This document shows, piece after piece, positions 34,601-44,093 of a stretch of DNA of 64,000 bases (within the stretch, counting starts at the first letter, position 1; each line of letters begins with the position of its first letter). Both the position numbers and the translations under genes were made by a program. This DNA is from Pararobbsia silviterrae (lineage in GTDB: Bacteria > Pseudomonadota > Gammaproteobacteria > Burkholderiales > Burkholderiaceae): contig NZ_RBZU01000002.1 of assembly GCF_003628125.1 (NCBI RefSeq), positions 372,001 to 436,000 on the forward strand. Reading direction: 5' to 3'. The notes below the pieces were generated by a model, which was not told the origin of the DNA, made no database searches, and was given only the letters and a program-made list of their open reading frames with translations.

Positions 34601-35766
34601 AGATCCGGAAGATTCAATCGTTCATCTTGCGTGTTCCGTTGGGCGACAAGCTGTTCTACTCGTCGCAAGCGGCTTTCCCCGAACGCAATAGCTATCTCGT
34701 GCGCATCGAGACGGACACCGGCCTCGTCGGCTGGGGCGAAGGCGGTCAATACGGCCCCCCCGAGCCCGTCGCGACGTGCATCGATCGTGTGCTGGCCCCG
34801 AAGCTCATCGGGCGCGATCCCACCGAACCCGTGCGCATCTGGGAAGAGCTCTATAACTTCTCGCGCGACTTCGGGCAAAAGGGCACGTATATCGAAGCGA
34901 TGTCGGCCATCGACATCGCCCTCTGGGACATTGCAGGTCAGGCCGTCGGTCAACCCGTCTGGAAGATGCTCGGCGGGCGTTTCCGCGAATCGGTCGCCGC
35001 CTATGCGACGGGCTGCTACTACCCGCAGGATTTCAGCCGCTTGCCGGTGTTGCTCGACGCGCTCGAAACGGAAGCCGCCGGTTATGCCGAAGCGGGCTTC
35101 GAATTCCTCAAGGTCAAGATCGGACTGTTGAGCCTCAAGGACGACTTCGAACGGCTCAGCGTCATTCGTCGCGCGGTCGGTCCTCAGATCGGCATGCTCG
35201 TCGACGCGAACCATGCGTACAACGCGTCTTCCGCGATCCGCATGGGTCATATGATGGCGCCGCTCGACGTGCGGTTCTTCGAGGAACCCGTGGTGCCCGA
35301 AGACAAGGCCGGATACCGGCGCGTGCGGCAGGAAAACCCGATCCCCGTCGCGGGCGGCGAATGCGAGTTCACGCGTTACGGCTTCGCGGAACTCATCGGG
35401 ACGGGCTGCGTCGATATCGCGCAACCGGATCTCGCGGTGTGCGGCGGCTTCACGGCCTTGCATCAGATTCTGGCCTTCGCGAGCACGCACGGCGTGACCG
35501 TGATTCCCCATGTATGGGGTTCGGGCATCGCGGTCGCCGCGGCCTTGCAGGCGATCGCGACGATCCCCTTGATTCCGCATACGGCTAATCCCGTGCCGTT
35601 GCAGAACGAGCCGGTCATCGAATTCGACCGCAAACACAACCCCTTGCGCGACGACCTGCTCGAGCATGAATTCAAGCTTGAAAACGGACGCATCGCGATA
35701 CCGGACGGACCGGGCCTCGGCGTGACGGTCAAGGAGTCCGCACTCGAACAATTTCTGGATCGATAA
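34597..35766 (+). CDS. Enolase-superfamily enzyme, galactarolactone cycloisomerase-like
   Basis: A 389-residue mandelate-racemase-subgroup protein. The catalytic set is complete: KVKIG (KxK, about 169), DANHAY (about 197), EEP (about 224), GGE (about 250) and general-base His in IPHVWGSG (about 302). Blocks such as FEEPVVPEDKAGYRRVR and EFDRKHNP resemble galactarolactone cycloisomerase (Gci) and 3,6-anhydro-galactonate cycloisomerase more than simple dehydratases. It would convert the lactone or acid to a 2-keto-3-deoxy acid for the kinase downstream. Exact substrate is inferred from family and context. Confidence 0.8.
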   Translation: MKIRKIQSFILRVPLGDKLFYSSQAAFPERNSYLVRIETDTGLVGWGEGGQYGPPEPVATCIDRVLAPKLIGRDPTEPVRIWEELYNFSRDFGQKGTYIEAMSAIDIALWDIAGQAVGQPVWKMLGGRFRESVAAYATGCYYPQDFSRLPVLLDALETEAAGYAEAGFEFLKVKIGLLSLKDDFERLSVIRRAVGPQIGMLVDANHAYNASSAIRMGHMMAPLDVRFFEEPVVPEDKAGYRRVRQENPIPVAGGECEFTRYGFAELIGTGCVDIAQPDLAVCGGFTALHQILAFASTHGVTVIPHVWGSGIAVAAALQAIATIPLIPHTANPVPLQNEPVIEFDRKHNPLRDDLLEHEFKLENGRIAIPDGPGLGVTVKESALEQFLDR

Positions 35767-35778
35767 ACGGAGGATATC

Positions 35779-36558
35779 TTGGAGAGGTTTGCCAACAAGC
35801 ACGTGCTGGTGACGGGCGCCGCGGCGGGTGTCGGGCAGGTGGCTGCGATACGGTTCGCGAAAGAAGGCGCCGACGTGTCCATTCTCGATTTCCAGAGCGC
35901 CGAGACCACGCGCGCCGAAATCGAGAAGCTCGGTCGCCGCTGCACGGTCTACCGATGCGATGTGCGCGACGAACAGGCTGTCAACGAGACCGTGGCGCAA
36001 GCCGCGGATGCCTTCGCGGGACGCATTGACGTGCTGATCAACAACGCGGGGTTCAACGGGCATTACAACCTCGTGAAGGACATGCCGCTCAACGAATGGA
36101 GCGAGACGCTCGCGATCAATCTGACGGGCACGATGCTCGTCACGCGCGCCGTGTTGCCGCGCATGATCGCCGCCAAGCGCGGTGCGATCGTGAGCACCGC
36201 ATCGAACGTCGCGCGGCGCGGCCTGCCGTATCGCGCCGACTACGTGTGCTCGAAATGGGCGCTGCTCGGCCTGACGCAGACGCTCGCGCTCGAAAACGCG
36301 TCGCACAACATTCGCGTGAATGCGGTGTGCCCGGGGCCGGTCGAAGGCGATCGCATCGAGGACGTGATGGCCCATCACGCGAAAGTCGAAGGGAAGTCGC
36401 TTGCCGACGTCCGCAAGGCCTGGGAAGAGGCCGCGCCGATGAACCGGTTCGTGAAGCCTGACGAAGTCGCGAACGCGATGCTGTTCCTCGCGAGCGACGA
36501 GTCGAGCGCGATGACGGGGCAGGCGCTGAACGTGACGGGCGGTTTTCTGATGACCTGA
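35779..36558 (+). CDS. Short-chain dehydrogenase/reductase
   Basis: A 259-residue classical SDR. NAD(P) motif TGAAAGVGQ (about 13-21), LINNAG (about 91), catalytic Ser in VSTASN and YVCSK (Tyr/Lys, about 154-158). Acidic LDFQ at the end of beta-2 suggests NAD preference. Start is TTG 35779 with GGAGG ahead; 12 bp after the enolase-family gene. Probably oxidises the sugar or a pathway hydroxyl group. Confidence 0.85.
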   Translation: MERFANKHVLVTGAAAGVGQVAAIRFAKEGADVSILDFQSAETTRAEIEKLGRRCTVYRCDVRDEQAVNETVAQAADAFAGRIDVLINNAGFNGHYNLVKDMPLNEWSETLAINLTGTMLVTRAVLPRMIAAKRGAIVSTASNVARRGLPYRADYVCSKWALLGLTQTLALENASHNIRVNAVCPGPVEGDRIEDVMAHHAKVEGKSLADVRKAWEEAAPMNRFVKPDEVANAMLFLASDESSAMTGQALNVTGGFLMT

Positions 36559-36565
36559 GGTCGCG

Positions 36566-36585
36566 CCCGGCTCGACGGAGCCGGG
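36566..36585 (+). terminator. Terminator-like hairpin after SDR gene
   Basis: Perfect 8-bp stem CCCGGCTC/GAGCCGGG with GACG loop, 8 bp after the SDR stop. Only two T follow, so termination may be partial. Confidence 0.5.
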
Positions 36586-36675
36586 TTCCAAAGTCTTGGC
36601 GGCACGACGGATTCGAATGCGGTCGGTCGCGACGCCAAAGCGTGGCGCAATAACATTAACTACATGGAGACGTAA

Positions 36676-37710
36676 ATGTTAGGAAAGCGAAACAACACCT
36701 GGATGCGTTATGGACGGCTTGCGGCGGGTCTCGCGCTCGCGGCGACCTCGTTGACCACGTCGTTCAGTGCGAATGCCGACGGCAGCAAGGGGCTGGTCGC
36801 GTTTTCGCAGTCGGGCATGGAAAACGAATGGCGTGTCGTGAACACGAAGGAAATGGAGAAGGCGTGGCGCGCGGCCGGCTACGACTTTACGTGGACCAAC
36901 GCGAACTGGGATCCGGCCAAGCAGCTCTCCGACGTCCAGGATTTGCTGTCGCGCAAGCCCAAGGTCCTGATCGTCGAGCCGGTCGAATATGAGCCGGCCG
37001 CGCCGGTGCCGGGCCTGGCCCAGAAGGCGGGCGTGCCGCTCATCGTCGCCGATCGCGCGCTGCCCGGCGAACCCGGAAAGAACGGCTGGATCACCTTGCT
37101 GACGATCAGCTATGAAGATACCGGCGAACGCGTGGCGAACGACGTCGTCGCTCAACTCACGAAGAAGAACGGCAAGCCGCAGGGCAAGCTGCTGCACGTG
37201 ACGGGCAATACGGGCGCCGCGCCGGTGCTTGAAGAGCAAAAGGGCTTGAACGCCGTGTTCGCGAAGAACCCCGGCATTCAGTTCGTCGGTACGTGCGACG
37301 GCCGTTATAGCCGCGACGGCGGCCGCAAGTGCACGGAAGATTTCCTTCAGTCGTTCCCGAAGGGTTCGATCGACGGCATCGTGTTCGACAGCGATGACGA
37401 AATGATCGGCGGCCTCACGGCGATCAAGGCGGCCGGCCGCGACGACCTCAAGGGCTATCTCTGGGGCAAGGACGGCACCGCCGATGGCCTGCACGCGATT
37501 CTCGACGGCTGGGCGAGCTACACGGTGCAAACGCCGCCGACGTTCGGCGCGCAAGCGGTCAAGGCGTACACGGATTCGCAAAGCGGCAAGCCCGTCGCGC
37601 CGGTGCTCTACTCGGACAAGAAGGAGTTCGACGCGCATACGCCCGAGCATCGTGCGCTGATCGAGCAACGCCTGAAGGAACTCAAGGCAATGGGAGTGGG
37701 CTGCTGCTGA
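36676..37710 (+). CDS. Sugar ABC transporter substrate-binding protein (ribose type)
   Basis: A 344-residue periplasmic binding protein with signal peptide (LAAGLALAATSLTTSFSANA). Type I fold of the RbsB/LacI-like family: LVAFSQSGMENEWRVVNTKEM at the start, VLIVEPVEYEPA, GKLLHVTGNTGAAPVLEE and GIVFDSDDEMIGGLTAIK. It delivers a sugar or sugar acid to the permeases downstream. A strong hairpin separates it from the ATPase gene, consistent with higher expression of the binding protein. Confidence 0.9.
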   Translation: MLGKRNNTWMRYGRLAAGLALAATSLTTSFSANADGSKGLVAFSQSGMENEWRVVNTKEMEKAWRAAGYDFTWTNANWDPAKQLSDVQDLLSRKPKVLIVEPVEYEPAAPVPGLAQKAGVPLIVADRALPGEPGKNGWITLLTISYEDTGERVANDVVAQLTKKNGKPQGKLLHVTGNTGAAPVLEEQKGLNAVFAKNPGIQFVGTCDGRYSRDGGRKCTEDFLQSFPKGSIDGIVFDSDDEMIGGLTAIKAAGRDDLKGYLWGKDGTADGLHAILDGWASYTVQTPPTFGAQAVKAYTDSQSGKPVAPVLYSDKKEFDAHTPEHRALIEQRLKELKAMGVGCC

Positions 37711-37732
37711 TCGGCAGACCGCGAGGAAGCTC

Positions 37733-37759
37733 GCCGGCCGCGCGCGAAGCGCGGCCGGC
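37733..37759 (+). promoter_or_regulatory. Strong intergenic stem-loop between binding protein and ATPase genes
   Basis: An 11-bp perfect GC-rich stem (37733-37743 with 37749-37759) and a 5-nt loop. No T tract follows. Such hairpins often stabilise binding-protein mRNA against 3' decay; that role is inferred. Confidence 0.6.
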
Positions 37760-37783
37760 CGGGCTGCTTCTGGAGTGTTCGTT

Positions 37784-39352
37784 ATGAATCAACCAAATCG
37801 CACCCCGCTGTTACGGATGACAGGGATCGTCAAATCGTATCCCGGGGTTCGAGCGCTCAAAGGCGTCGACTTCGATCTGCGCGCAGGCGAGATACATTGC
37901 CTCATCGGCGAGAACGGCGCGGGCAAGTCGACGCTCATGCGCGTCATGTCGGGCGCGGAAACACCCGATGCCGGCAGCGTGGAGATCGACGGCAAGACCT
38001 ATGCGTCATTGTCTCCGGTGCTCAGCCATGCGCTCGGCATCACCGTCATCTATCAGGAAACCGATCTCGTGATGCCGCTGAGCGTCGCCGAGAATATTTA
38101 TCTCGGGCACGAGAAAGTGGGACGCGGCGGCGTGCTGGATCGCGCGGGGATGCGCGCCGAAGTCGTGCGCCTCATGCAGCGGTTCAATCTCCGGTTTCCG
38201 ATCGACGAGCCCGTGCGCAATCTCGGACCCGCGCAGCGTCAGCTCGTGCAGATCGTCAAGGCGGTCTCGCGCGACAGTCGCGTCGTGGTGCTCGACGAGC
38301 CGACCGCCTCGCTGACCGACAATGAAATCCGGCACTTGTTCGAGCTGCTCGCGGTGTTCAAGGCCGAAGGCATCGGCATCGTCTATGTCTCGCACCGGCT
38401 GCAGGAGATCATCGAGATCGGCGATCGCGTGACGATCATGCGCGACGGCACGAAGATCGAGACGCACGACGTCAAGGACATCGACGAGAATCATTTGATC
38501 GAGGCGATGGTCGGGCGTCCGCTCGAACAGACGCAGCACGCGAAGCGCGCATCGGGCACGGGCAAGATCGTCCTGAGCACGCGCGGGCTCAGCGTCGCCG
38601 GGCAGTTCGAAAACGTGGACCTCGAGCTTCGCCAGGGCGAGGTGCTCGGTCTGGGCGGTCTCGTCGGCGCGGGGCGCAGCGAGCTGCTCGAATGTCTGTT
38701 CGGCATGTCGGAGCCCGCTGCCGGAGAGATCCATGTGAATGGTGCGCGCGTGCGTTTCAGATCGCCGCGCGATGCGATTCGCGCCGGCCTCGGGCTCGTG
38801 CCCGAAGAGCGTCGCGAAAGCGGGCTCGTGCTCGGACGTTCGGTGGCGGACAACATCGCGTTCCCGATCCTCAAGCAGATTTCCTGGCTGTCGCTGCTGC
38901 GCCGCTCGAAGCTGCGCGATATCGCGACGGAGCTCGTCAAGAATCTCCGCGTGAAGACGCCTTCGCTCGACCAGGTCGTGCGCACGCTGAGCGGCGGCAA
39001 TCAGCAAAAGATCGTGCTCGCGAAATGGCTGGCGGCGCGCAGCCGGATTCTGTTGCTCGACGAACCGAGCCGCGGCGTCGATATCAATGCGAAGTTCGAG
39101 ATCCATCAGCTGATTCGTTCGCTCGTCGATGAGGGCGTGTCCGTCATCATGGCGTCGTCCGACATGCTCGAACTCCTCTCGCTCAGCGATCGCATTCTTG
39201 TCATGGCCGAGGGGCGCGCCGTCAAGGTCTTGACCGCGGACGAAGCGTCGCAGGTCGAAGTCATGCGCTATGCGGTGCCGCGCGCTTCACAGCCCGCTTC
39301 ACAGCCCGCTTCACAGTCTGCTGCGCAGTCCGCCGTGGAGCATGACGCATGA
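37784..39352 (+). CDS. Sugar ABC transporter ATP-binding protein (RbsA type)
   Basis: A 522-residue tandem ATPase. First domain with Walker A GENGAGKST (about 44) and Walker B VVLDEPTAS; second domain with degenerate Walker A GLVGAGRSE, signature LSGGNQQK and LLLDEPSRG. This is the double-domain CUT2 organisation. The C-terminus ends in a low-complexity SQPASQPASQ tail encoded by 12-bp repeats. Energises uptake with the two permeases that follow. Confidence 0.93.
   Translation: MNQPNRTPLLRMTGIVKSYPGVRALKGVDFDLRAGEIHCLIGENGAGKSTLMRVMSGAETPDAGSVEIDGKTYASLSPVLSHALGITVIYQETDLVMPLSVAENIYLGHEKVGRGGVLDRAGMRAEVVRLMQRFNLRFPIDEPVRNLGPAQRQLVQIVKAVSRDSRVVVLDEPTASLTDNEIRHLFELLAVFKAEGIGIVYVSHRLQEIIEIGDRVTIMRDGTKIETHDVKDIDENHLIEAMVGRPLEQTQHAKRASGTGKIVLSTRGLSVAGQFENVDLELRQGEVLGLGGLVGAGRSELLECLFGMSEPAAGEIHVNGARVRFRSPRDAIRAGLGLVPEERRESGLVLGRSVADNIAFPILKQISWLSLLRRSKLRDIATELVKNLRVKTPSLDQVVRTLSGGNQQKIVLAKWLAARSRILLLDEPSRGVDINAKFEIHQLIRSLVDEGVSVIMASSDMLELLSLSDRILVMAEGRAVKVLTADEASQVEVMRYAVPRASQPASQPASQSAAQSAVEHDA
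39284..39319. repeat. 12-bp tandem repeat in coding sequence
   Basis: Three copies of GCTTCACAGCCC (the third varied) at the 3' end of the ATPase gene encode the repeated SQPA tail. The length of the tail could vary between strains. Confidence 0.8.
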
Positions 39353-40362
39353 GTCCTCTTTCTTCTTCTCGTTCCGCCATGACTCCGAACGCGTCGATTC
39401 AACACCCCGGGGCGAGCGCCCCCCGTACGCGCGAGCGCGTGTTGCACGTGCTGTCCGCGCTCGATGTGTATCTGATTCTCGCCGCGCTGCTCGTCGTCGC
39501 GTGCTGGCTGAGTCCGTCGTTTCTGACGCTGTCCAATATCGGCAACGTGCTGACGCAGGCCGCGGTGCTCGGCATTCTCGCCACCGGCCAGTTCCTCGTC
39601 GTGCTGATCGGCGGATTCGATCTGTCGGTCGCCGCGGTGATGGCGCTCTCGTCCGTGCTGATCGCCAAACACGCGGATACGCATCTGGCGCTGGCGATCA
39701 CCGAAGGCTTGCTGGCCGCGCTCGCGTGCGGCATCGCGAGCGGCGTTGCCGTCGTCGTGGGGCGCGTGCAGCCCTTGATCACGACGCTCGCGATGATGGG
39801 CGTGGCACGCGGCCTCGCGTTCAGCGTCAGCGAAAAGAGTCTGCTCGTCAGCAATCCCTGGATTACGGGCTTGAGCGGCGCGAGCGGCGTGCTGACGCCG
39901 CCGACGCTGATCTGGCTCGCGCTCGTGATCGTGCTGTCGTTGTGGCTCGGGCTCACGCGCGCGGGGCTGCATTGCTACGCGATCGGCGGCAATGAAACGA
40001 CGTCGCGTCTCGCGGGTGTGCGCGCCGACCGGATCAAGATCGGCGTGTACGCGGTGTCGGGCCTGATCGCGGGTATCGCGGGCCTTGCGCTCGTGATCCG
40101 CTCCGATAGCGGCGTGCCGAATGTCGGCGCGGGCTGGGAGCTCGATTCGATTGCCGCCATCGTGATCGGCGGGGCGCGTCTGTTCGGCGGCGAGGGGAGT
40201 CTGCCCAAGGCCATGACCGGCGTGTTGATCTATCAGCTCATTGCGAACGTCATGAATCTGACCGGCATCGATCCCTACTACCAGAGCATCGTGCGCGCCC
40301 TGGTCATCGTCGTCGCCGTCGGCTTGAGTGTGTTCCGTCAGCGCAAGCGCGACCACGTGTAA
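39349..40362 (+). CDS. Sugar ABC transporter permease 1
   Basis: A 337-residue inner-membrane permease of the RbsC family. Multiple TM helices and the family motif LIGGFDLSVAAVMAL (about 87-101), with FGGEGSLPKAMTG near the C-terminus. ATG 39349 overlaps the ATPase stop (ATGA). The first ~35 residues are hydrophilic. Confidence 0.92.
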   Translation: MSPLSSSRSAMTPNASIQHPGASAPRTRERVLHVLSALDVYLILAALLVVACWLSPSFLTLSNIGNVLTQAAVLGILATGQFLVVLIGGFDLSVAAVMALSSVLIAKHADTHLALAITEGLLAALACGIASGVAVVVGRVQPLITTLAMMGVARGLAFSVSEKSLLVSNPWITGLSGASGVLTPPTLIWLALVIVLSLWLGLTRAGLHCYAIGGNETTSRLAGVRADRIKIGVYAVSGLIAGIAGLALVIRSDSGVPNVGAGWELDSIAAIVIGGARLFGGEGSLPKAMTGVLIYQLIANVMNLTGIDPYYQSIVRALVIVVAVGLSVFRQRKRDHV

Positions 40363-40376
40363 GAGGAAGTCATCGT

Positions 40377-41381
40377 ATGAATACCATCGTGCATCAAGCA
40401 CGCACCCCCTGGTGGCGCGGCGCGTGGGTTCGCAAGAACGCCATCGTGCTGATCTTCGCGCTGTTCGTCGTGTTCGGGACCGCGATGTCGGCGGGCCGTC
40501 TGATCGAACCGACGAATATCTCGAACATCCTGTTTCAAAGCGCCGTGATCGGCGTCCTCGCATTGGGCGAGGCGCTCGTGATGCTCGCCGGCGGTATCGA
40601 TCTGTCGATCGTCGCGCTGATGGTCGTCACGGCGATCTTCATGGGCGGGGCGGGTTCCGAAGCGCAGCAGCAGATGAGCATGTCCAATGCGTTGCCGTAC
40701 CTGGGCTTTCTGCCCGCGATCGCCGTCGCGATCCTCGGCGCGGCGGCCGCGGGGTTCATCAACGGTCTGATGGTGGTCGTGCTGCGGATCCCCGCGTTTA
40801 TCGCGACGCTCGTGATGGCGCTCGTGCTCGCCGGCCTCTCGATGCTGTTCACGGGCGGCGCGCCGATCTACAACCCCGATCCGTTCTTTGCGAATCTCGG
40901 CGCGGTGCGCATGCTCACGTTGCCGGCGCCCGTCTATATCCTCGTGTGCGTGACGATCTTCGTGGGTTTCGTGCTTGCGCGAAGCCGCTTCGGCGTCATG
41001 TTGTATGCGCTCGGCGGCAATCGGCGCGCGGCGCGCTTGTCGGGGATTCCGGTCGAACGCGCGACGATCGGCGTGTACACGATCGCGGGTTTGCTCGCGG
41101 GCCTCGGGGGTTTCCTGTTTCTCGCGCGTACGGGTTCGGTCTCGCCGACCTCGGGCGACAACTTCCTGCTCGGCACGATCGCGGCGGTCGTGGTCGGCGG
41201 CGTGAGTCTCGCGGGGGGCAAAGGTACAATCCGCAACGCATTCTTCGGCGTGCTGTTTCTGGCGACCTTGAGCAATCTGCTCAATATCTTGCTGATTTCG
41301 CCGCATATCCAGGACGCCATCAGCGGCGTGGTGATCATCGTCGCGATCGCGATCAACGTGCGTCTCGATCCCGATGCGTGA
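40377..41381 (+). CDS. Sugar ABC transporter permease 2
   Basis: A 334-residue RbsC-type permease related to the preceding one; motif MLAGGIDLSIVALMV (about 68) and LAGGKGTIRNAFFGVLF. Two different permeases in one CUT2 system suggest a heterodimeric channel. GAGGAAG lies seven bases before ATG 40377. Confidence 0.92.
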   Translation: MNTIVHQARTPWWRGAWVRKNAIVLIFALFVVFGTAMSAGRLIEPTNISNILFQSAVIGVLALGEALVMLAGGIDLSIVALMVVTAIFMGGAGSEAQQQMSMSNALPYLGFLPAIAVAILGAAAAGFINGLMVVVLRIPAFIATLVMALVLAGLSMLFTGGAPIYNPDPFFANLGAVRMLTLPAPVYILVCVTIFVGFVLARSRFGVMLYALGGNRRAARLSGIPVERATIGVYTIAGLLAGLGGFLFLARTGSVSPTSGDNFLLGTIAAVVVGGVSLAGGKGTIRNAFFGVLFLATLSNLLNILLISPHIQDAISGVVIIVAIAINVRLDPDA

Positions 41382-41450
41382 CGATGCCAAGTACAGTTTT
41401 TCCGAGTGCGGCCGCGTGCGGCGCGCTCGGACAAAGGTAGGGGAAAAAGC

Positions 41451-42431
41451 ATGACACAAGCGCTCGACGTCGTGACGATGGGCGAAGCGATGGCGTTGTT
41501 CGTCGCGAGCGAATATGGACCTTTGTCGCGCGTGAACGGGTTTATCAAGCGGATTGCGGGCGCGGAGCTCAATTTCGCGATCGGCGTGGCCCGGCTCGGG
41601 CATCCGGTCGGCTGGATCAGCCGTGTCGGCGACGACTCGTTCGGGCGCTTCGTGCTCGACGTGCTCGCGGCCGAGCGGATCGACGCCGCGTGCGTGCGCG
41701 TCGATGCGTCGCGCCCGACGGGCATGATGCTCAAGACGAAGACCGACGACGGGTCGGACCCGAAGACCGAGTACTTCAGAAAGGGATCGGCCGCGAGCGC
41801 CTTGTCGGTGGCCGATTTTGTCGGCGACTACGTGACGGGCGCGCGGCATCTGCATTTGAGCGGCGTGTTCGCGGCGATTTCGGACGACACGCGGCAACTC
41901 GCGTTTCATGCGGCGTCGGCGATGCGCGCGGCGGGCAAGCCCGTGTCGTTCGATCCGAATCTGCGGCCTGCGTTGTGGCGATCGGAACGCGAGATGATCG
42001 ACACGCTCAATGCGCTCGCCGCGCAGGCCGATATCGTGCTGCCGGGCCTCGCCGAGGGGGCGATCTTGACGGGGCATCGCACGCCTGAGGACATCGCGCG
42101 CTTTTATCTCGAGCGGGGCGCGCGTCTCGTGATCGTCAAACTGGGCGAAGAGGGCGCGTACTTCAGCACGGCGGAGACGTCGGGGCACGTGCCCGCCTAT
42201 CCGGTCGAGCGCGTCGTGGACACGGTCGGCGCGGGGGATGGGTTCGCGGCAGGCGTGATCAGCGCGTTGATCGAGGGCCAATCGGTGGCCGACGCCGTGG
42301 CGCGCGGAAACTGGATCGGGGCCCTCGCGATACAGGTGATCGGCGACTCCGAAGGGTTTCCGACGCGCGCGGCGCTGCACGAATACGAGGCGCGGCGTCG
42401 GTCCGGATCGGCCGAGCCGCAGCACGTCTGA
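41451..42431 (+). CDS. PfkB-family sugar kinase, 2-keto-3-deoxygluconate kinase-like
   Basis: A 326-residue ribokinase-family kinase. GAELNFAIGVARLG near residue 38, Asp base and anion hole in DTVGAGDGFAAG (about 263), and VSFDPNLRPALW (about 170), the KdgK pattern. It would phosphorylate a 2-keto-3-deoxy sugar acid made by the enolase-family enzyme. No KDPG or KDPGal aldolase is present here. AGGGG lies five bases before ATG 41451. Confidence 0.85.
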   Translation: MTQALDVVTMGEAMALFVASEYGPLSRVNGFIKRIAGAELNFAIGVARLGHPVGWISRVGDDSFGRFVLDVLAAERIDAACVRVDASRPTGMMLKTKTDDGSDPKTEYFRKGSAASALSVADFVGDYVTGARHLHLSGVFAAISDDTRQLAFHAASAMRAAGKPVSFDPNLRPALWRSEREMIDTLNALAAQADIVLPGLAEGAILTGHRTPEDIARFYLERGARLVIVKLGEEGAYFSTAETSGHVPAYPVERVVDTVGAGDGFAAGVISALIEGQSVADAVARGNWIGALAIQVIGDSEGFPTRAALHEYEARRRSGSAEPQHV

Positions 42432-42460
42432 TCCGACTTAATCGTGCTTCTAAACGCCGC

Positions 42461-43330
42461 TTAATTCGAGCCGTACAGCTTGACGACGCCGGTCATGTTC
42501 AGATCGCCGAGGCCGTGTTCGACGGCGCGTTTGAACACCTGCAGCGCGGCCGCCGCGGTCGGCGCGTGTTCGGCGCCGTCTGCGGCATCGAGCACGTAGC
42601 CGAAGTCCTTGGCGATCAGCTCGATCGGAAATTGCGGGCGGAAATCGCGACTCAGCATGGTGCCCGACAGATACGCATCGACGGGGGCCCAGACCGGCGT
42701 TGCGCTGACGGCCTGCAGAACCTTGGCCGCCGACGCGCCGTGTCGCTGAAGCAGTCCGACGATCTCGGCGAACGCGGTGACGTGGATGCCGAGCAGCGCG
42801 TTGGTCGCAAGCTTCGCGAGCATGCCGTGCCCGATCGGGCCGACGTGATGCACGGCCGACCCCATGGCCTTGAGCACGGGCGATGCATGCTCGAAGACTT
42901 CGGCGTCGCCGCCGACCAGAAACACGAGCTGCCCGCCATCGGCCGCGGCGCGCGAGCCGGACACGGGTGCGTCGAGCAGTTTGACGCCCGCGTGTTCGGC
43001 CAATCGCGCGAGCGTGGCCACATAGTCGGGCGAGAGCGTCGAACTTTCGATCGCGATGGCGCCGGGTTTCATCGCGATCAGCGCGCCGTCGTGCGGATCG
43101 ACCCAGACGCTGTTCGACGCCGCATCGTCGCGCACCATCGCGATGACGACGTCGGCATCGCGTGCCGCCGCGGCCGGCGTCGGCGCGACACGCGCGCCTT
43201 GCGCGACGAGCGGCTGCGCCTTGTCGGGCGAACGGTTCCAGACCGTGACCGGATGACCCGCCGCAAGCAGGCGCGCGGCCATGCGGCTGCCCATCGCGCC
43301 CAGGCCTAACACAGCGACGGCCATGCTCAT
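42461..43330 (-). CDS. Beta-hydroxyacid dehydrogenase family oxidoreductase
   Basis: A 289-residue NAD(P)-dependent protein of the 3-hydroxyisobutyrate/tartronate-semialdehyde reductase family. VLGLGAMGSRMAARLL at the N-terminus, LLDAPVSGSRAAADGG (about 119) and Lys in LAKLATNALLG (about 171). ATG 43330 overlaps the upstream SRPBCC stop (ATGA), so the two are coupled. Different from the paralogue at 31811. Substrate unknown. Confidence 0.85.
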   Translation of the reverse strand: MSMAVAVLGLGAMGSRMAARLLAAGHPVTVWNRSPDKAQPLVAQGARVAPTPAAAARDADVVIAMVRDDAASNSVWVDPHDGALIAMKPGAIAIESSTLSPDYVATLARLAEHAGVKLLDAPVSGSRAAADGGQLVFLVGGDAEVFEHASPVLKAMGSAVHHVGPIGHGMLAKLATNALLGIHVTAFAEIVGLLQRHGASAAKVLQAVSATPVWAPVDAYLSGTMLSRDFRPQFPIELIAKDFGYVLDAADGAEHAPTAAAALQVFKRAVEHGLGDLNMTGVVKLYGSN

Positions 43331-43842
43331 GATTGCTTGGCCTTGCGTGCGGCCGCGACGAGGCCGTTGAGCCAGTCCTGATGACCGTTGATCATCGGAT
43401 TCGGATTCGCCGCGGCGAGCGCGATCGCGGGCTGGCCCTTCTGCGATTCTTGCGTGAGGATCCGCAGGCGGCCCGCCGACAGGTCTTCGAGTAGCCACGC
43501 GTGATGGACGTCGAGGCGATCCTCGGGTGTGCTGCCCGCCCAGCCGTGCCAGGCGACGCGAGCGGGCTGGCCCTTGACGGGCGCGACGTGCTCGACGACC
43601 TGTGCTTCGACAGGAAAGCCGAAGGTCTCGAAGAAGAACCTCACGCCGTTTTCGAGCGCGGGACCCTTGCCGTCGTAGAAGCGCGTGTTGGCCGAGTTGG
43701 CGTAGTAGGTCGGCCAACGATCGGGAATGTTCAGAAGAGGCCAGACGTCGTCGACGGTCAGTCCCGTGACGATGACTTCGTTGGAACAGAAATTGTCGGT
43801 GAATCCCGGTACATAGCCCTCGGGCCAAACGATGTCGCTCAT
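43327..43842 (-). CDS. SRPBCC (START-like) domain protein
   Basis: A 171-residue protein with the helix-grip pattern of polyketide cyclase/SRPBCC proteins: VIVTGLTVDDVWPLLNIPDRWPTYY, a central beta region around FFFETFGFPVEAQVVEHV, and a long C-terminal helix MINGHQDWLNGLVAAARKA. Such proteins bind hydrophobic small molecules. Coupled to the dehydrogenase after it. Confidence 0.8.
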   Translation of the reverse strand: MSDIVWPEGYVPGFTDNFCSNEVIVTGLTVDDVWPLLNIPDRWPTYYANSANTRFYDGKGPALENGVRFFFETFGFPVEAQVVEHVAPVKGQPARVAWHGWAGSTPEDRLDVHHAWLLEDLSAGRLRILTQESQKGQPAIALAAANPNPMINGHQDWLNGLVAAARKAKQS

Positions 43843-44093
43843 ATGCGCTTCCGATCGAAATGAAAAGGAGGGGCCGCGCCGTCATGGGCATCGCGTGCAC
43901 GACGGGGATGGCGTGCACGTGAGGGCGACGCGCGACCTGCTGACGAGCATGATGATCGCGCGCGTGAAATAAGGGAAATCACGAATCCGGATTTCGATCA
44001 TCAATCGTGCTGATGACTGGATTCGTCGGTGGAACCGGATTGAACGAGCGCTTGGCTTATCTTCGTCCAATCCGGTCGTGCGCGCCGTGCGGG

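Noticed and set aside
40338-42425. 695-codon minus-strand frame
   Set aside because: Antisense to the second permease and kinase; composition rich in Arg, His and Asp with no fold signature.
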